NCBI RefSeq assembly: GCF_001693275.1
Contig: NZ_CP016477.1
Location: forward strand, 1,550,001 to 1,614,000
DNA from: Picosynechococcus sp. PCC 7117
GTDB lineage: Bacteria; Cyanobacteriota; Cyanobacteriia; Cyanobacteriales; MRBY01
Direction: 5' to 3'
Length of the DNA: 64,000 nt
Below the pieces are notes generated by a model that searched no databases, was not told where the DNA came from, and worked only from the letters and a program-made list of their open reading frames with translations. Below, one piece after another: positions 28,549-36,221 of this stretch. The translations under genes and the position numbers were made by a program. How positions within the stretch are numbered: the stretch's first letter is position 1; every line of letters begins with the position of its first letter.

Positions 28549-29511
28549 TTACCAGTTCCATAGGAGCGGATTTTCGTCTAAAGGATCAGTCACGGTTTGC
28601 CCGATATGGTCAATGGCTTCGAGATCTTTAGCCGTTAACTCGACATCGATGGCCTGGGCATTGGCGATCGCCTGTTGGGCATTGCGCGCGCCGACGATGG
28701 CATTGGTTTGGGGCTGCCGAATCAGCCAGGCGATCGCCAGTTGAGCTAAGGTGCAATTTTTTGTCGTGGCGATCGGTTTCAGGAGTCCGAGGGCCGTTTG
28801 TACCCGTTGATAATTTTCTGGGTCAGCATAGAGACGGTTGTGGGAGCGGTGATCCCCCGCCGCAAACTGGTGATCGGGGCCAAATTTCCCCGTGAGCAGA
28901 CCCTGGGCCAAGGAAGAGTAGGCGAGGATCGAAATCTGCTGGGCCGCACAAAAAGGTTGAATCTCCCGTTCAATGGCTCGCCAGAATAAAGAATAGGGCG
29001 GTTGAATGCTATCGATTTGGCCGTGTTCCATGGCTTCCTGGAGTTGCGCCAAGGAAAAATTAGACACACCAATGGCGCGAATTTTGCCCTGTTCTTTCAA
29101 TTGGTTCAGGGCGGCCATGGTTTCACCGATGGGCACCAGGTCAGAATTCCACGTTCCCGCTGGCCAGTGGATTTGATACAGATCGATGTAGTCTGTCTGG
29201 AGTCTGTTGAGGGAATTTTCGCAGGCGGTGATCACCTGGTCGTGGTGGAGGTGATTGGCAAAGACTTTCGTTAATAGGGTCACTTGATCCCGTTGGGGGG
29301 CGATCGCCTCGGCGACCCGATGTTCAGAATCCCCATCGCCATAAATTTCAGCGGTATCGATGGTCGTAATGCCTGCATCTACGGCGGCACGGATCCCGGC
29401 CACAATTTCTTGGTCGTCAATATCCGCCCAATTGCGCTTGCCCGCTTGCCAAGTACCGAGAATAATCGGGGTGATTTGAACGGCACTTTGGCCTAGTTGT
29501 CTTGTTTTCAT
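28549..29511 (-). CDS. Aldo/keto reductase
   Basis: NADPH-dependent carbonyl reductase, (beta/alpha)8 barrel, 320 residues from the Met at 29511 (MKTRQLGQSAVQITPI). The catalytic tetrad can be followed: Asp and Tyr in TIDTAEIYGDGDSE, Lys in VTLLTKVFANH, His in DLYQIHWPAG. The cofactor region IAWLIRQPQTNAIVGARNAQQ is present. The substrate is unknown. The longer frame to 29544 adds residues unlike the family. It is divergent from the large fusion gene. Confidence 0.93.
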   Translation of the reverse strand: MKTRQLGQSAVQITPIILGTWQAGKRNWADIDDQEIVAGIRAAVDAGITTIDTAEIYGDGDSEHRVAEAIAPQRDQVTLLTKVFANHLHHDQVITACENSLNRLQTDYIDLYQIHWPAGTWNSDLVPIGETMAALNQLKEQGKIRAIGVSNFSLAQLQEAMEHGQIDSIQPPYSLFWRAIEREIQPFCAAQQISILAYSSLAQGLLTGKFGPDHQFAAGDHRSHNRLYADPENYQRVQTALGLLKPIATTKNCTLAQLAIAWLIRQPQTNAIVGARNAQQAIANAQAIDVELTAKDLEAIDHIGQTVTDPLDENPLLWNW

Positions 29512-29624
29512 AAGCTCGTTTTTCTGGCGGGTCATTGGTTCCACTGTAGCTTGTTCCGCTGGGGAATTAATCTACTCCGTCAGATTCGATAAGCTGGGGG
29601 AGCAAGGGTTGGAGGAAAATAAAC

Positions 29625-32147
29625 ATGACCATCCAGGAACGTTTGATTTGGTTGCAGGAACGCACCAGTCTCGGTTGTCTGTCGCTGGAAACCCTAGGGG
29701 CGATCGCCACGGCACTCCAAAGACAGACCCTCCCTCCCCAACAGGCCCTCAGCGAGATCGACCAACATCCCCAAGGTTTGTATATCCTGATTTCCGGGGA
29801 GGTGATCAGCCACAAAAGCGTGGCTGCACCAGAGACCAACCCCCTAACCAGAGGCAGTACGATCAATCTGCGGCCTTTACTCCTTAATGAAGCTTCCCAA
29901 GAGGCGATCGCCACCGTCACCGACACAGAAGTGTGGTTTATGCCGCGCCAACAGTGGCAAGACCTAATCCAAAACTATCCTGAAATTACCCAGGCCTTTT
30001 CCCAGGATCTCGCCCAGGAGCTGGCAGAAGTCGCCCAAGCTCTCCAACAGGAACAGCAACAGCAGGAAATTTTGCGCCCCTACCTCGTCACCAAAGCGAA
30101 ACGGGGGGTTGTGGGGAAAAGTCGCTACGCTAAACGCCTGCGGCAACAAATTCGTGAGGCGGGTACTCATGATCGATCCATTTACATTTTTGGGGAACCG
30201 GGTTTAGAAAAAGATAATTTAGCCGCCCTGATCCACTACGGTTCGCCCCGACGCCGACAGCCGATTATTAAAATCGATTGCAGCATTCTCCAAAAAAGTG
30301 GCGCTGAACTCTTTGGCCGCACCGATGGCAAAAAAGGTCTCTTGGCATGGCTGGGAAAAGGTACCCTAATCCTCAACAAAATTGAAGAATTGCCCCCGGA
30401 ACTGATCGATAAAGTCGCCACGTTAATCGAAACCCAGACCTATACCCCCATCAGTCGCCCCGGTGATCCAGAACCTGTCCCCCAACAAACGGCGGCAAAA
30501 TTGGTGGCGATCGCCGAACGACAACTCCCCGCCGTGGCCCGCCATTTTTCCGAAACGATCAAGGTGCCGCCGCTGCGGGTGCGCAAAGCAGATCTCGCGG
30601 CCCAGGTAGAATATTACACCAGCTTATTTTGCCGGGCGAAGGGCCTCGATAAACCGACCCTCACCCCCGAAGCCCTCCGTCGCCTCCAGTCCTACGACTT
30701 CCCGAACAATATCCGCGAACTGCAAAACCTGGTAGAACGAGCCATTGTTCAATCAGATCAAGGGTCAATACTCACCGAAGAAATTTTTTGGTCAGCCCAG
30801 GGGAAACAAAAACGCTTTCGCCTCAATTTACTCAATGCCTACCCTGCCTTCCGCCGCTTTCTCCGGAGTGCTTGGTGGCCCGACCGCATTAACTATGGTT
30901 TTACGGCGATCGCCTTTCCATTAATTATTGCTGTTCTATTTCTCGCCCCCCAAACCCGCGACCAAAATTTTGCGCTGAATTTCTTTTGGGCTTGGTGGTG
31001 GCCCCTGGTGCTCCTCGCCTTTCCCTTTGTCGGTCGTCTTTGGTGTGCCGTTTGTCCGTTTATGATCTACGGGGAAATTACCCAGAAAATCACCACCGAA
31101 CTCCTAAAGCGCGACCTCAAACCCTGGCCCCGTCAGCAGGCAGAAAAATGGGGCGGTTGGTTTCTCTTTGGCTTATTTGCCCTGATTTTCCTCTGGGAAG
31201 AACTGTGGGATTTACAAAATACGGCTTATCTCTCGGCTTGGTTGCTGATTATTATTACTGCCGGGGCGATGATCTGCTCGGCGATCTTTGAGCGGCGGTT
31301 TTGGTGTCGCTATCTTTGTCCCATCGGCGGCATGAATGGCCTCTTTGCAAAACTGTCGATGACAGAACTACGGGCGCAACAGGGCACTTGTTCGGCGGAA
31401 TGTAGCACCTATCAATGTTATAAAGGCGGCCCCCAAAAGGGTGAAGGCTTAGAAACGGCGGGCTGTCCCCTCTATTCCCACCCGGCCCAACTAGAGGACA
31501 ACCGCGATTGTGTACTGTGCATGACCTGTCTTAAGGCTTGCCCCCATCGATCGGTAGCGGTAAATCTACGCCCCCCAGCCATTGAACTGTGGACAACCCA
31601 CCGCCCCCGCACCTATGAAGTTGCCCTTTTACTGTTGCTGCTGGGGGGAATCTTTCTCCATCGGCTGCCAGAAATTAATCAAGTCCTGGGTTTAAATTTA
31701 GACCTCAGTCAATTTTGGCCCCACCTGGGATTGGCGATCGCCGCCTTGGGAGTACCCGCTGGAGTAGTCCTATTAACAGGGGCTGTGGTGCAATTTTTAA
31801 ACTCTCCCCCCAAGGCAAAACCCTTTTTACAATTGGCCTATGGTTATCTGCCCTTGGTTTTGGGGGGGAGCCTCGCCCATTATCTCCGTCTCGGTTTAGG
31901 GGAAGCTGGTCAAATTTTACCCGTAACCATGGCCACCTTCGGTCTCCAGGGCAGCACCTTGCCGATTGTTGTCGCCCATCCTGCCGTGATTGCCTTTCTC
32001 CAGGGTTCAACTCTAATCTTTGCAACGCTCTGTACTTTTGTGCTCACGAAAAAAATGAGTAAACAATCCTGGCGATCGCTGTTGCCCCAGTACCTAACAA
32101 GTCTTGGTCTCGCCTGGGCGATGGCTCAGATCATTGTCGGTTTGTAA
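29625..32147 (+). CDS. cNMP-like / degenerate sigma54-type AAA+ / NosR-NapH-like membrane Fe-S fusion
   Basis: An 840-residue three-part protein. Residues ~10-140 are a cNMP-type beta-roll (GLYILISGEV). Residues ~160-395 align with sigma54-activator AAA+ domains. There Walker A is GEPGLEKD (190-197) instead of GESGTGKE, Walker B is LILNKIEELP (N251-K252 instead of D-E), and the GAFTGA segment after ELFG (228-231) is deleted. NNIRELQNLVERAIV (361-375) is retained. From ~420 come several membrane helices with cysteine motifs of the NosR/NapH/CcoG type: WCAVCP (473-478), WCRYLCP (560-566), CSAECSTYQC, and one [4Fe-4S] motif CVLCMTCLKACP (629-640). ATP hydrolysis and sigma54 contact look lost. 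I infer a ligand-sensing membrane electron-transfer protein. No HTH is seen. Confidence 0.9.
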   Translation: MTIQERLIWLQERTSLGCLSLETLGAIATALQRQTLPPQQALSEIDQHPQGLYILISGEVISHKSVAAPETNPLTRGSTINLRPLLLNEASQEAIATVTDTEVWFMPRQQWQDLIQNYPEITQAFSQDLAQELAEVAQALQQEQQQQEILRPYLVTKAKRGVVGKSRYAKRLRQQIREAGTHDRSIYIFGEPGLEKDNLAALIHYGSPRRRQPIIKIDCSILQKSGAELFGRTDGKKGLLAWLGKGTLILNKIEELPPELIDKVATLIETQTYTPISRPGDPEPVPQQTAAKLVAIAERQLPAVARHFSETIKVPPLRVRKADLAAQVEYYTSLFCRAKGLDKPTLTPEALRRLQSYDFPNNIRELQNLVERAIVQSDQGSILTEEIFWSAQGKQKRFRLNLLNAYPAFRRFLRSAWWPDRINYGFTAIAFPLIIAVLFLAPQTRDQNFALNFFWAWWWPLVLLAFPFVGRLWCAVCPFMIYGEITQKITTELLKRDLKPWPRQQAEKWGGWFLFGLFALIFLWEELWDLQNTAYLSAWLLIIITAGAMICSAIFERRFWCRYLCPIGGMNGLFAKLSMTELRAQQGTCSAECSTYQCYKGGPQKGEGLETAGCPLYSHPAQLEDNRDCVLCMTCLKACPHRSVAVNLRPPAIELWTTHRPRTYEVALLLLLLGGIFLHRLPEINQVLGLNLDLSQFWPHLGLAIAALGVPAGVVLLTGAVVQFLNSPPKAKPFLQLAYGYLPLVLGGSLAHYLRLGLGEAGQILPVTMATFGLQGSTLPIVVAHPAVIAFLQGSTLIFATLCTFVLTKKMSKQSWRSLLPQYLTSLGLAWAMAQIIVGL

Positions 32148-32300
32148 CAGAGTTTTGTTACAAAACCCCAGGGCTTAACATCGTTTTTTCAACCGTTATT
32201 GCTCTACCCCGATCCCCTGAAAGGATTGGGGTTACTGCTGTTTGGGGTGAATAAGGGGACAGAAAATTGCATTGCAGAAAAATATTTTTCAGTCAATAGC

Positions 32301-32337
32301 TTGCAATATTTGTTTACATTCTGTTATATTTATTCAT
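32301..32337 (+). promoter_or_regulatory. Promoter with HLR1-like (RpaB) element upstream of hli
   Basis: A -35-like TTGCAA (32301-32306) and -10 TATATT (32325-32330) are separated by 18 bases, placing the transcript start near 32337, about 25 bases before the hli ATG. The segment TTTACATT-CT-GTTATATT (32313-32330) fits the HLR1 direct repeat (G/T)TTACA(T/A)(T/A)-NN-(G/T)TTACA(T/A)(T/A) with one mismatch in the second copy. HLR1 is the binding site of the high-light regulator RpaB and is common at hli genes. Confidence 0.65.
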
Positions 32338-32361
32338 GTAAGCAAGCACGAGGTTCCCCCA

Positions 32362-32571
32362 ATGGCTACTGGTTATACTTCCAACGAATTCGGTCAACTC
32401 AACAGCTTTGCAATCGAGCCTGAAGTCTACGTTGATACAGAACATACCGCCGGCTGGACAGCCTACGCCGAAAAGTTAAATGGCCGCCTGGCAATGATTG
32501 GTTTTGTGGCGCTCATCGCAACGGAATTGATTGGTGGCGATACCCTGATCAATCTCTTGTTCCAACTCTAA
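32362..32571 (+). CDS. hli: High-light-inducible (Hli/SCP) chlorophyll-binding protein
   Basis: A 69-residue single-helix relative of plant LHC proteins. The helix has the chlorophyll-binding motif [22 protein letters not shown] (E-x-x-N-x-R). Hli proteins bind chlorophyll and carotenoid, protect photosystem II assembly intermediates and quench excess energy (family knowledge). The frame is open further upstream, but the ATG at 32362 ([11 protein letters not shown]) lies just after the purine-rich GAGG and the promoter. First gene of an apparent operon with pgr5 and a small membrane protein. Confidence 0.94.
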   Translation: MATGYTSNEFGQLNSFAIEPEVYVDTEHTAGWTAYAEKLNGRLAMIGFVALIATELIGGDTLINLLFQL

Positions 32572-32619
32572 TTTTTTAGTTTTTTCCCAGTTATTTGTCG
32601 TTTTACGAGGCTAGTTGCA

Positions 32620-32817
32620 ATGTTTGGTTCCCTGGTTATCTTGATTCGCAAAGTCATGGGTACAGCCCGTTTTAACAAAACCCGTGGTAAGGTCATTGGT
32701 CTTCATTGCAAGACAATCACCAACTTTTGCAACACCGTCGGCCTCGACGCAAAAACGCGACAAAATCTAATTCGCCTCGCGAAATCCAATGGCCACCGCC
32801 TAGGTTTCATGGCCTAA
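32620..32817 (+). CDS. pgr5: PGR5 homologue, cyclic electron transport around PSI
   Basis: 65 residues matching the mature part of plant PGR5: RFNKTRGKVIGLHCKTITNF near the middle and a C-terminus DAKTRQNLIRLAKSNGHRLG. PGR5 is needed for antimycin-sensitive ferredoxin-dependent cyclic electron flow and acts at the thylakoid membrane surface (established in plants and Synechocystis Ssr2016). A conserved cysteine is present in LHCKTITNFCN. It lies 48 bases after hli and 27 before the next gene, without a terminator between them, so it should share the high-light promoter. Confidence 0.88.
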   Translation: MFGSLVILIRKVMGTARFNKTRGKVIGLHCKTITNFCNTVGLDAKTRQNLIRLAKSNGHRLGFMA

Positions 32818-32844
32818 CCTCCGTTGCATTCTTAGGTACTCACT

Positions 32845-33057
32845 ATGTCCCGTCAACCGATCACCAAAAAACAAACCCCAGCTTCTCAAAATGCGGGTAT
32901 TGTTGCGATTCTCTTTTTCCTAGCTGGTGCGCCTCACATCTACAGTTTTCTCAAACGACGTTCCCAGCAGGGGGCAAGTCTTGGGGCCTTAGGGATGAAG
33001 ATCTTAGGGTTGCTCGGGACGGGTACCATCGGGGCGATCGCCGTGAATGCCCTCTAG
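32845..33057 (+). CDS. Small two-segment membrane protein downstream of pgr5
   Basis: 70 residues with a basic N-terminus (MSRQPITKKQTP), hydrophobic segment 1 (AGIVAILFFLAGAPHIYSFL), a basic turn (KRRSQQGAS) and segment 2 (LGMKILGLLGTGTIGAIAV). No family is recognised. It is the third gene of the hli-pgr5 unit and is followed by a strong terminator. A thylakoid role with PGR5, for example as its membrane anchor, is a hypothesis from position and topology. It is not PGRL1, which is larger and cysteine-rich. Confidence 0.72.
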   Translation: MSRQPITKKQTPASQNAGIVAILFFLAGAPHIYSFLKRRSQQGASLGALGMKILGLLGTGTIGAIAVNAL

Positions 33058-33129
33058 GGTTATCTATAGTTTTCTACAAGTTTGTCCAAGTTTTATTCTC
33101 CTCTACACGAGCAATCGTGATCATCAACT

Positions 33130-33166
33130 CTAAAACTCCGGTGGGATGGGGTTTTAGGGTTTTTTT
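33130..33166 (+). terminator. Rho-independent terminator of the hli-pgr5 unit
   Basis: Arms CTAAAACTCC (33130-33139) and GGGGTTTTAG (33148-33157) pair over ten positions with one T-G wobble, then GG and seven Ts. It sits about 70 bases after the third gene and marks the end of the operon. Confidence 0.85.
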
Positions 33167-33206
33167 ATGGGAGAGATTAAAAGGCGTTCTCAATGAATAT
33201 GGAGAG

Positions 33207-33506
33207 TTATGCCTTGAACTGGGCGATCGCCTTTTGCACCGCACTTTGAAACTCATGCCATGACTTCTGACATCCTTCTGCGAGTTCTTGCCAAGCATTA
33301 TCTGTACTGTGTTTCAGGTGATTGACCTGTTCTTGCAACTTAACTTTCTGGGATTCGAGGGCGGCAATGTTCGCCTCAAAAGCAGATCTCGCTTCCGCCT
33401 TCGCAAGATTAGCTTGGAGCTTTAATTCATCGATATTGCGAGAGGCTTCGTCAATTTGCTGGTGCAGTTGGGTGACTAGCTCGTCTTTATTGCTGGGTAA
33501 ATTCAT
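33207..33506 (-). CDS. Small coiled-coil protein
   Basis: A 99-residue, highly charged, almost wholly helical protein. Heptad-like segments run through IDEASRNIDELKLQANLAKA, EANIAALESQKVKLQEQVN and WQELAEGCQKSWHEFQSAV. There is no signal or membrane segment. It has a strong Shine-Dalgarno (GAGGAG, 6 bases before the ATG). Similar small coiled-coil proteins are common in cyanobacteria and often stress-induced, but no function can be given. It converges on the hli operon. Confidence 0.75.
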   Translation of the reverse strand: MNLPSNKDELVTQLHQQIDEASRNIDELKLQANLAKAEARSAFEANIAALESQKVKLQEQVNHLKHSTDNAWQELAEGCQKSWHEFQSAVQKAIAQFKA

Positions 33507-34062
33507 CGTTTTCTCCTCTTGTTCGACTGCGCTTCAATTGTTGATCAAGGCCGGGTAAACAAAGTCCGCTTATTTGCTGAAATTTGTTACGTCGTGGTCA
33601 GATAGCATTGTGCAGATCGCTCCACACTAAATCAAGTATAGAAAAAATATTGAAGTTTTTGGTTGTTCTGAGCCAAATTTTCATGTCAGGCTGATTCGTT
33701 TTAAATATGACTCCAGGAAGTGCGCCAGGTCTGCATTTTTTCTAGGGGTTAATTGTGTAGTTGCAGGGGAGAAATTCATAAAAAATCGATAAATTTAGGT
33801 TAACAACTTGTCATCGAAGTCTTCAATGCGCCAGAAAATGGTCTTAAAAAATCTTAATCTTGTCTTTTGGATTTTTGTAGGCAATTGCCTTGCGGCTTTC
33901 GAATTTATGTCACAAAAAATGTAACCATCGTTGAGGCCAGAAAAATCCTGTTTAAGCTGGGGGCATTAGTAAACGAGAAAAACTTTTTTGGCTTGGGATC
34001 GTCGGTGTAGATAAATCTCCGAATTTTAAATCTGTTGAAGTCAGAAGGTTATCGGCAAAGGT
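33507..34062. other. AT-rich spacer of about 550 bases
   Basis: This separates two divergent genes and should hold both promoters. It is clearly AT-richer than its neighbours. It contains a 32-codon hydrophobic frame (33826-33924) without a ribosome binding site that I do not accept as a gene. I see no tRNA, riboswitch or long repeat. Confidence 0.6.
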
Positions 34063-34968
34063 GTGATGATGAACAAAAAATTAGTTGGCAATTGTTTAAT
34101 GATCGCTGGGGCGATCGCCCTTGGGGGAATTGGCATTTCACGACAGCTACCACCGGCCACCAGCCAAGGGGTTTGTCGGAATACGAATGATTTAAGCGCC
34201 GTTGATGCAACCCGTATTGTTAAGTTCGAGCAATTTGGTATCCAACTGGAAATTCCCCGAAATTTTCGGACGATGCTCCGCAATGATGGCAGCATTTCAA
34301 TCCTCAGGCCAGGAGATTTTAACTTGATTCGTTGCCTTACCCAAGGAACCCCTGTGCTAGGGACAGATGCGATTTATCCCCAGACCCTCCGGCGGCAACC
34401 CAACCCCCAAAATTTAACCCTCCAAGAATTTGCCCAGGGGCGCACCGTGGGGCCAAATCCGAAGCTCAGTCGGGCATCAATTAATGGCATTGATGTGGTT
34501 TTTGCAGAGATTCAAAGCCAGTTTGATGTGGCCTATGGTTGGTACGAAGCGCCGGATGTGCCGGGGATCGTTGAGGTGCAAAGCGTGAACAAGGCGTCTT
34601 TGGTGAATTTATTTGATCAGGCGACGTTATTGGCCCAGGTGAGCGAGCCACTTTTACTGGCGAATAACCAGGGGGCAGCCCAGGATCCGCTCATGGTGGC
34701 TTTGGCAACGGCAAAAGGCCTTGGTTACACTCCAGAGAGTTTTCGGGTCAGCATCGACCGACAAAACGATACGGTGGAAAACCCCCAACGCTCTACGGTG
34801 ACGATCACCCAAGAAGGTCTGTTGGATGATTCGGTGCGGGGGCAACGGTTTACGATTTCCCTCAATAAAAATGCCAATGGCACCTGGACGGTCAGCGATC
34901 GCCAAGTGACCTGGCGCTGTCAACCGGGTCGGGGTTCCCAGACCTATTCAGCGCAACTCTGTCTCTAG
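34063..34968 (+). CDS. Secreted protein of unknown function
   Basis: 301 residues with an N-terminal signal or anchor (LVGNCLMIAGAIALGGIGIS). A mature domain (about 45-190) contains FEQFGIQLEIPRNFRTM and VAYGWYEAPDVPGIVEVQS, reminiscent of small lipocalin-like or 'fimbrial' cyanobacterial proteins. A second C-terminal part (about 205-301) ends RQVTWRCQPGRGSQTYSAQLC, a two-cysteine finish suggesting a disulfide. I do not recognise the family. The following secreted protein starts 63 bases later on the same strand and may be co-transcribed. Confidence 0.78.
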   Translation: MMMNKKLVGNCLMIAGAIALGGIGISRQLPPATSQGVCRNTNDLSAVDATRIVKFEQFGIQLEIPRNFRTMLRNDGSISILRPGDFNLIRCLTQGTPVLGTDAIYPQTLRRQPNPQNLTLQEFAQGRTVGPNPKLSRASINGIDVVFAEIQSQFDVAYGWYEAPDVPGIVEVQSVNKASLVNLFDQATLLAQVSEPLLLANNQGAAQDPLMVALATAKGLGYTPESFRVSIDRQNDTVENPQRSTVTITQEGLLDDSVRGQRFTISLNKNANGTWTVSDRQVTWRCQPGRGSQTYSAQLCL

Positions 34969-35031
34969 CGTTTTTTTTGGCTGGAATGTTTGACTGAAAT
35001 TTAAAGTGATTACCCAGGAGCCCTGCCCACC

Positions 35032-36213
35032 ATGCAAAAATTTTACTATTACACCCTCCCCGCCACGGCCTTTGTTTTTAGTACGATCGCCGCCTATCAG
35101 TTTTTTGGGAACCGCACCACCGCCAGTATTCAGCCCTCGCCGTCCCAACCGGGTTTTGGTGCTGTTTTAAAACAGACCCCAACTGAACCTGAGCCGAGTC
35201 TTCCTACCCCAGAGCCGGGGATCACCCCACCAATCCCCGTGGCGATCGCCCGCACGGTGACCGGATCAGAAAAAGCCAGTATTTTTCAGCGGGTGGTGGA
35301 TCAGCAAGCCAGCCTTGGTCTCTGCCTGGACAACGATAATTTGGCTGCGAATCTCGATGATGCGGCGGTGTATCAACAGGGCGAAGATCAATATTTGGTG
35401 AGTGTGCTGTGCTTTATGGCGGCCTACCAAGGGGCCTATGAATTTGTTTACGTTGACGGTGAAACCATCACCCATTCCCGCTTGGCCCTCGCTGGTTTTC
35501 CCACCTTTGACCCAGAAACCAGCGTTCTCAGCAATGGCTATAAATTTAACGGCGCAGGGACTTGCCTAGAGGACTCGGAATATTATTGGGATGGCTATAG
35601 CCTGCGACTTATCTCTGCTAGTTTGATCGATGGCGTCCCCAATGGCTGTGCAGATCTCGGTGTGCGATCGCCCAGTGCAGATTATCTAATTACCGCCGAG
35701 GGGGTTGGGCCTGCCCGTCTAGGAATGACTTTTAGGGAGTTCAAAGCTCAACTTCCCGAAGCGGCCACCTTGGAAGCCGTGCCTTTGGGGGTTGATCTGC
35801 CCACCGGCTGGCAAGTAAATCTCTACGGTGCAGCCCAGTTTGTGGTGGCCTTTGATGGGGACAGTGGTGACAATCTTCCCAGCGACCAGGACAAAATTAT
35901 TCGGATTATGGTGGACAATCCCAGTTACCGTACCGCTGCAGGGGTTGGCCCTGGCACTCCCCTATCCGAGGCGATCGCCGCCTATGGCCCTGCAACCCTC
36001 AGCTACAGCACAGAAAATGAAAGTCGAGAATTGATTCAATTTGCCGATTCCCCTTTCAGCACTGACCAAACATCCTGGCTCTTCTTCCGCTCGAATCAAT
36101 GGACCCTAAGCGATTACGCAGGTATTTATCCTGATCGCCAAGACAGCTATCAAACGACCACCCAATACGAAGACCATGCCGCCATCGGCTCCATTTGGCT
36201 GACCCAATATTGA
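35032..36213 (+). CDS. Membrane-anchored extracytoplasmic protein of unknown function
   Basis: 393 residues. An N-terminal anchor helix (TLPATAFVFSTIAAYQFFG) is followed by a Pro-rich linker (PTEPEPSLPTPEPGITPP) and two domains. The first (about 85-220) has paired cysteines. The second (about 222-393) carries a repeat-like motif EGVGPARLGMTFREFKAQL, echoed by AAGVGPGTPLSEAIAAYGPA. The latter resembles the small beta/alpha modules found in many uncharacterised secreted proteins. No enzyme motif is seen. It pairs in orientation with the upstream secreted gene. Confidence 0.78.
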   Translation: MQKFYYYTLPATAFVFSTIAAYQFFGNRTTASIQPSPSQPGFGAVLKQTPTEPEPSLPTPEPGITPPIPVAIARTVTGSEKASIFQRVVDQQASLGLCLDNDNLAANLDDAAVYQQGEDQYLVSVLCFMAAYQGAYEFVYVDGETITHSRLALAGFPTFDPETSVLSNGYKFNGAGTCLEDSEYYWDGYSLRLISASLIDGVPNGCADLGVRSPSADYLITAEGVGPARLGMTFREFKAQLPEAATLEAVPLGVDLPTGWQVNLYGAAQFVVAFDGDSGDNLPSDQDKIIRIMVDNPSYRTAAGVGPGTPLSEAIAAYGPATLSYSTENESRELIQFADSPFSTDQTSWLFFRSNQWTLSDYAGIYPDRQDSYQTTTQYEDHAAIGSIWLTQY

Positions 36214-36221
36214 TCAAAAGA

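Noticed and set aside
30160-30810. Calling the 840-residue protein a sigma54-dependent transcription activator
   Set aside because: GAFTGA is missing, Walker B is NK instead of DE and there is no DNA-binding helix-turn-helix.
32207-32231. CCCCGATCC/GGATTGGGG hairpin after the fusion gene as terminator
   Set aside because: The stem is good (one G-T wobble) but no T-run follows; kept only as a possible 3'-end structure.
32272-32361. Upstream extension of the hli reading frame
   Set aside because: It would run through the promoter and HLR1 repeat; the product would lose the normal Hli N-terminus.
33826-33924. 32-codon hydrophobic frame in the 33.5-34.1 kb spacer
   Set aside because: No ribosome binding site and the sequence is in a generally AT-rich spacer where such frames are expected.
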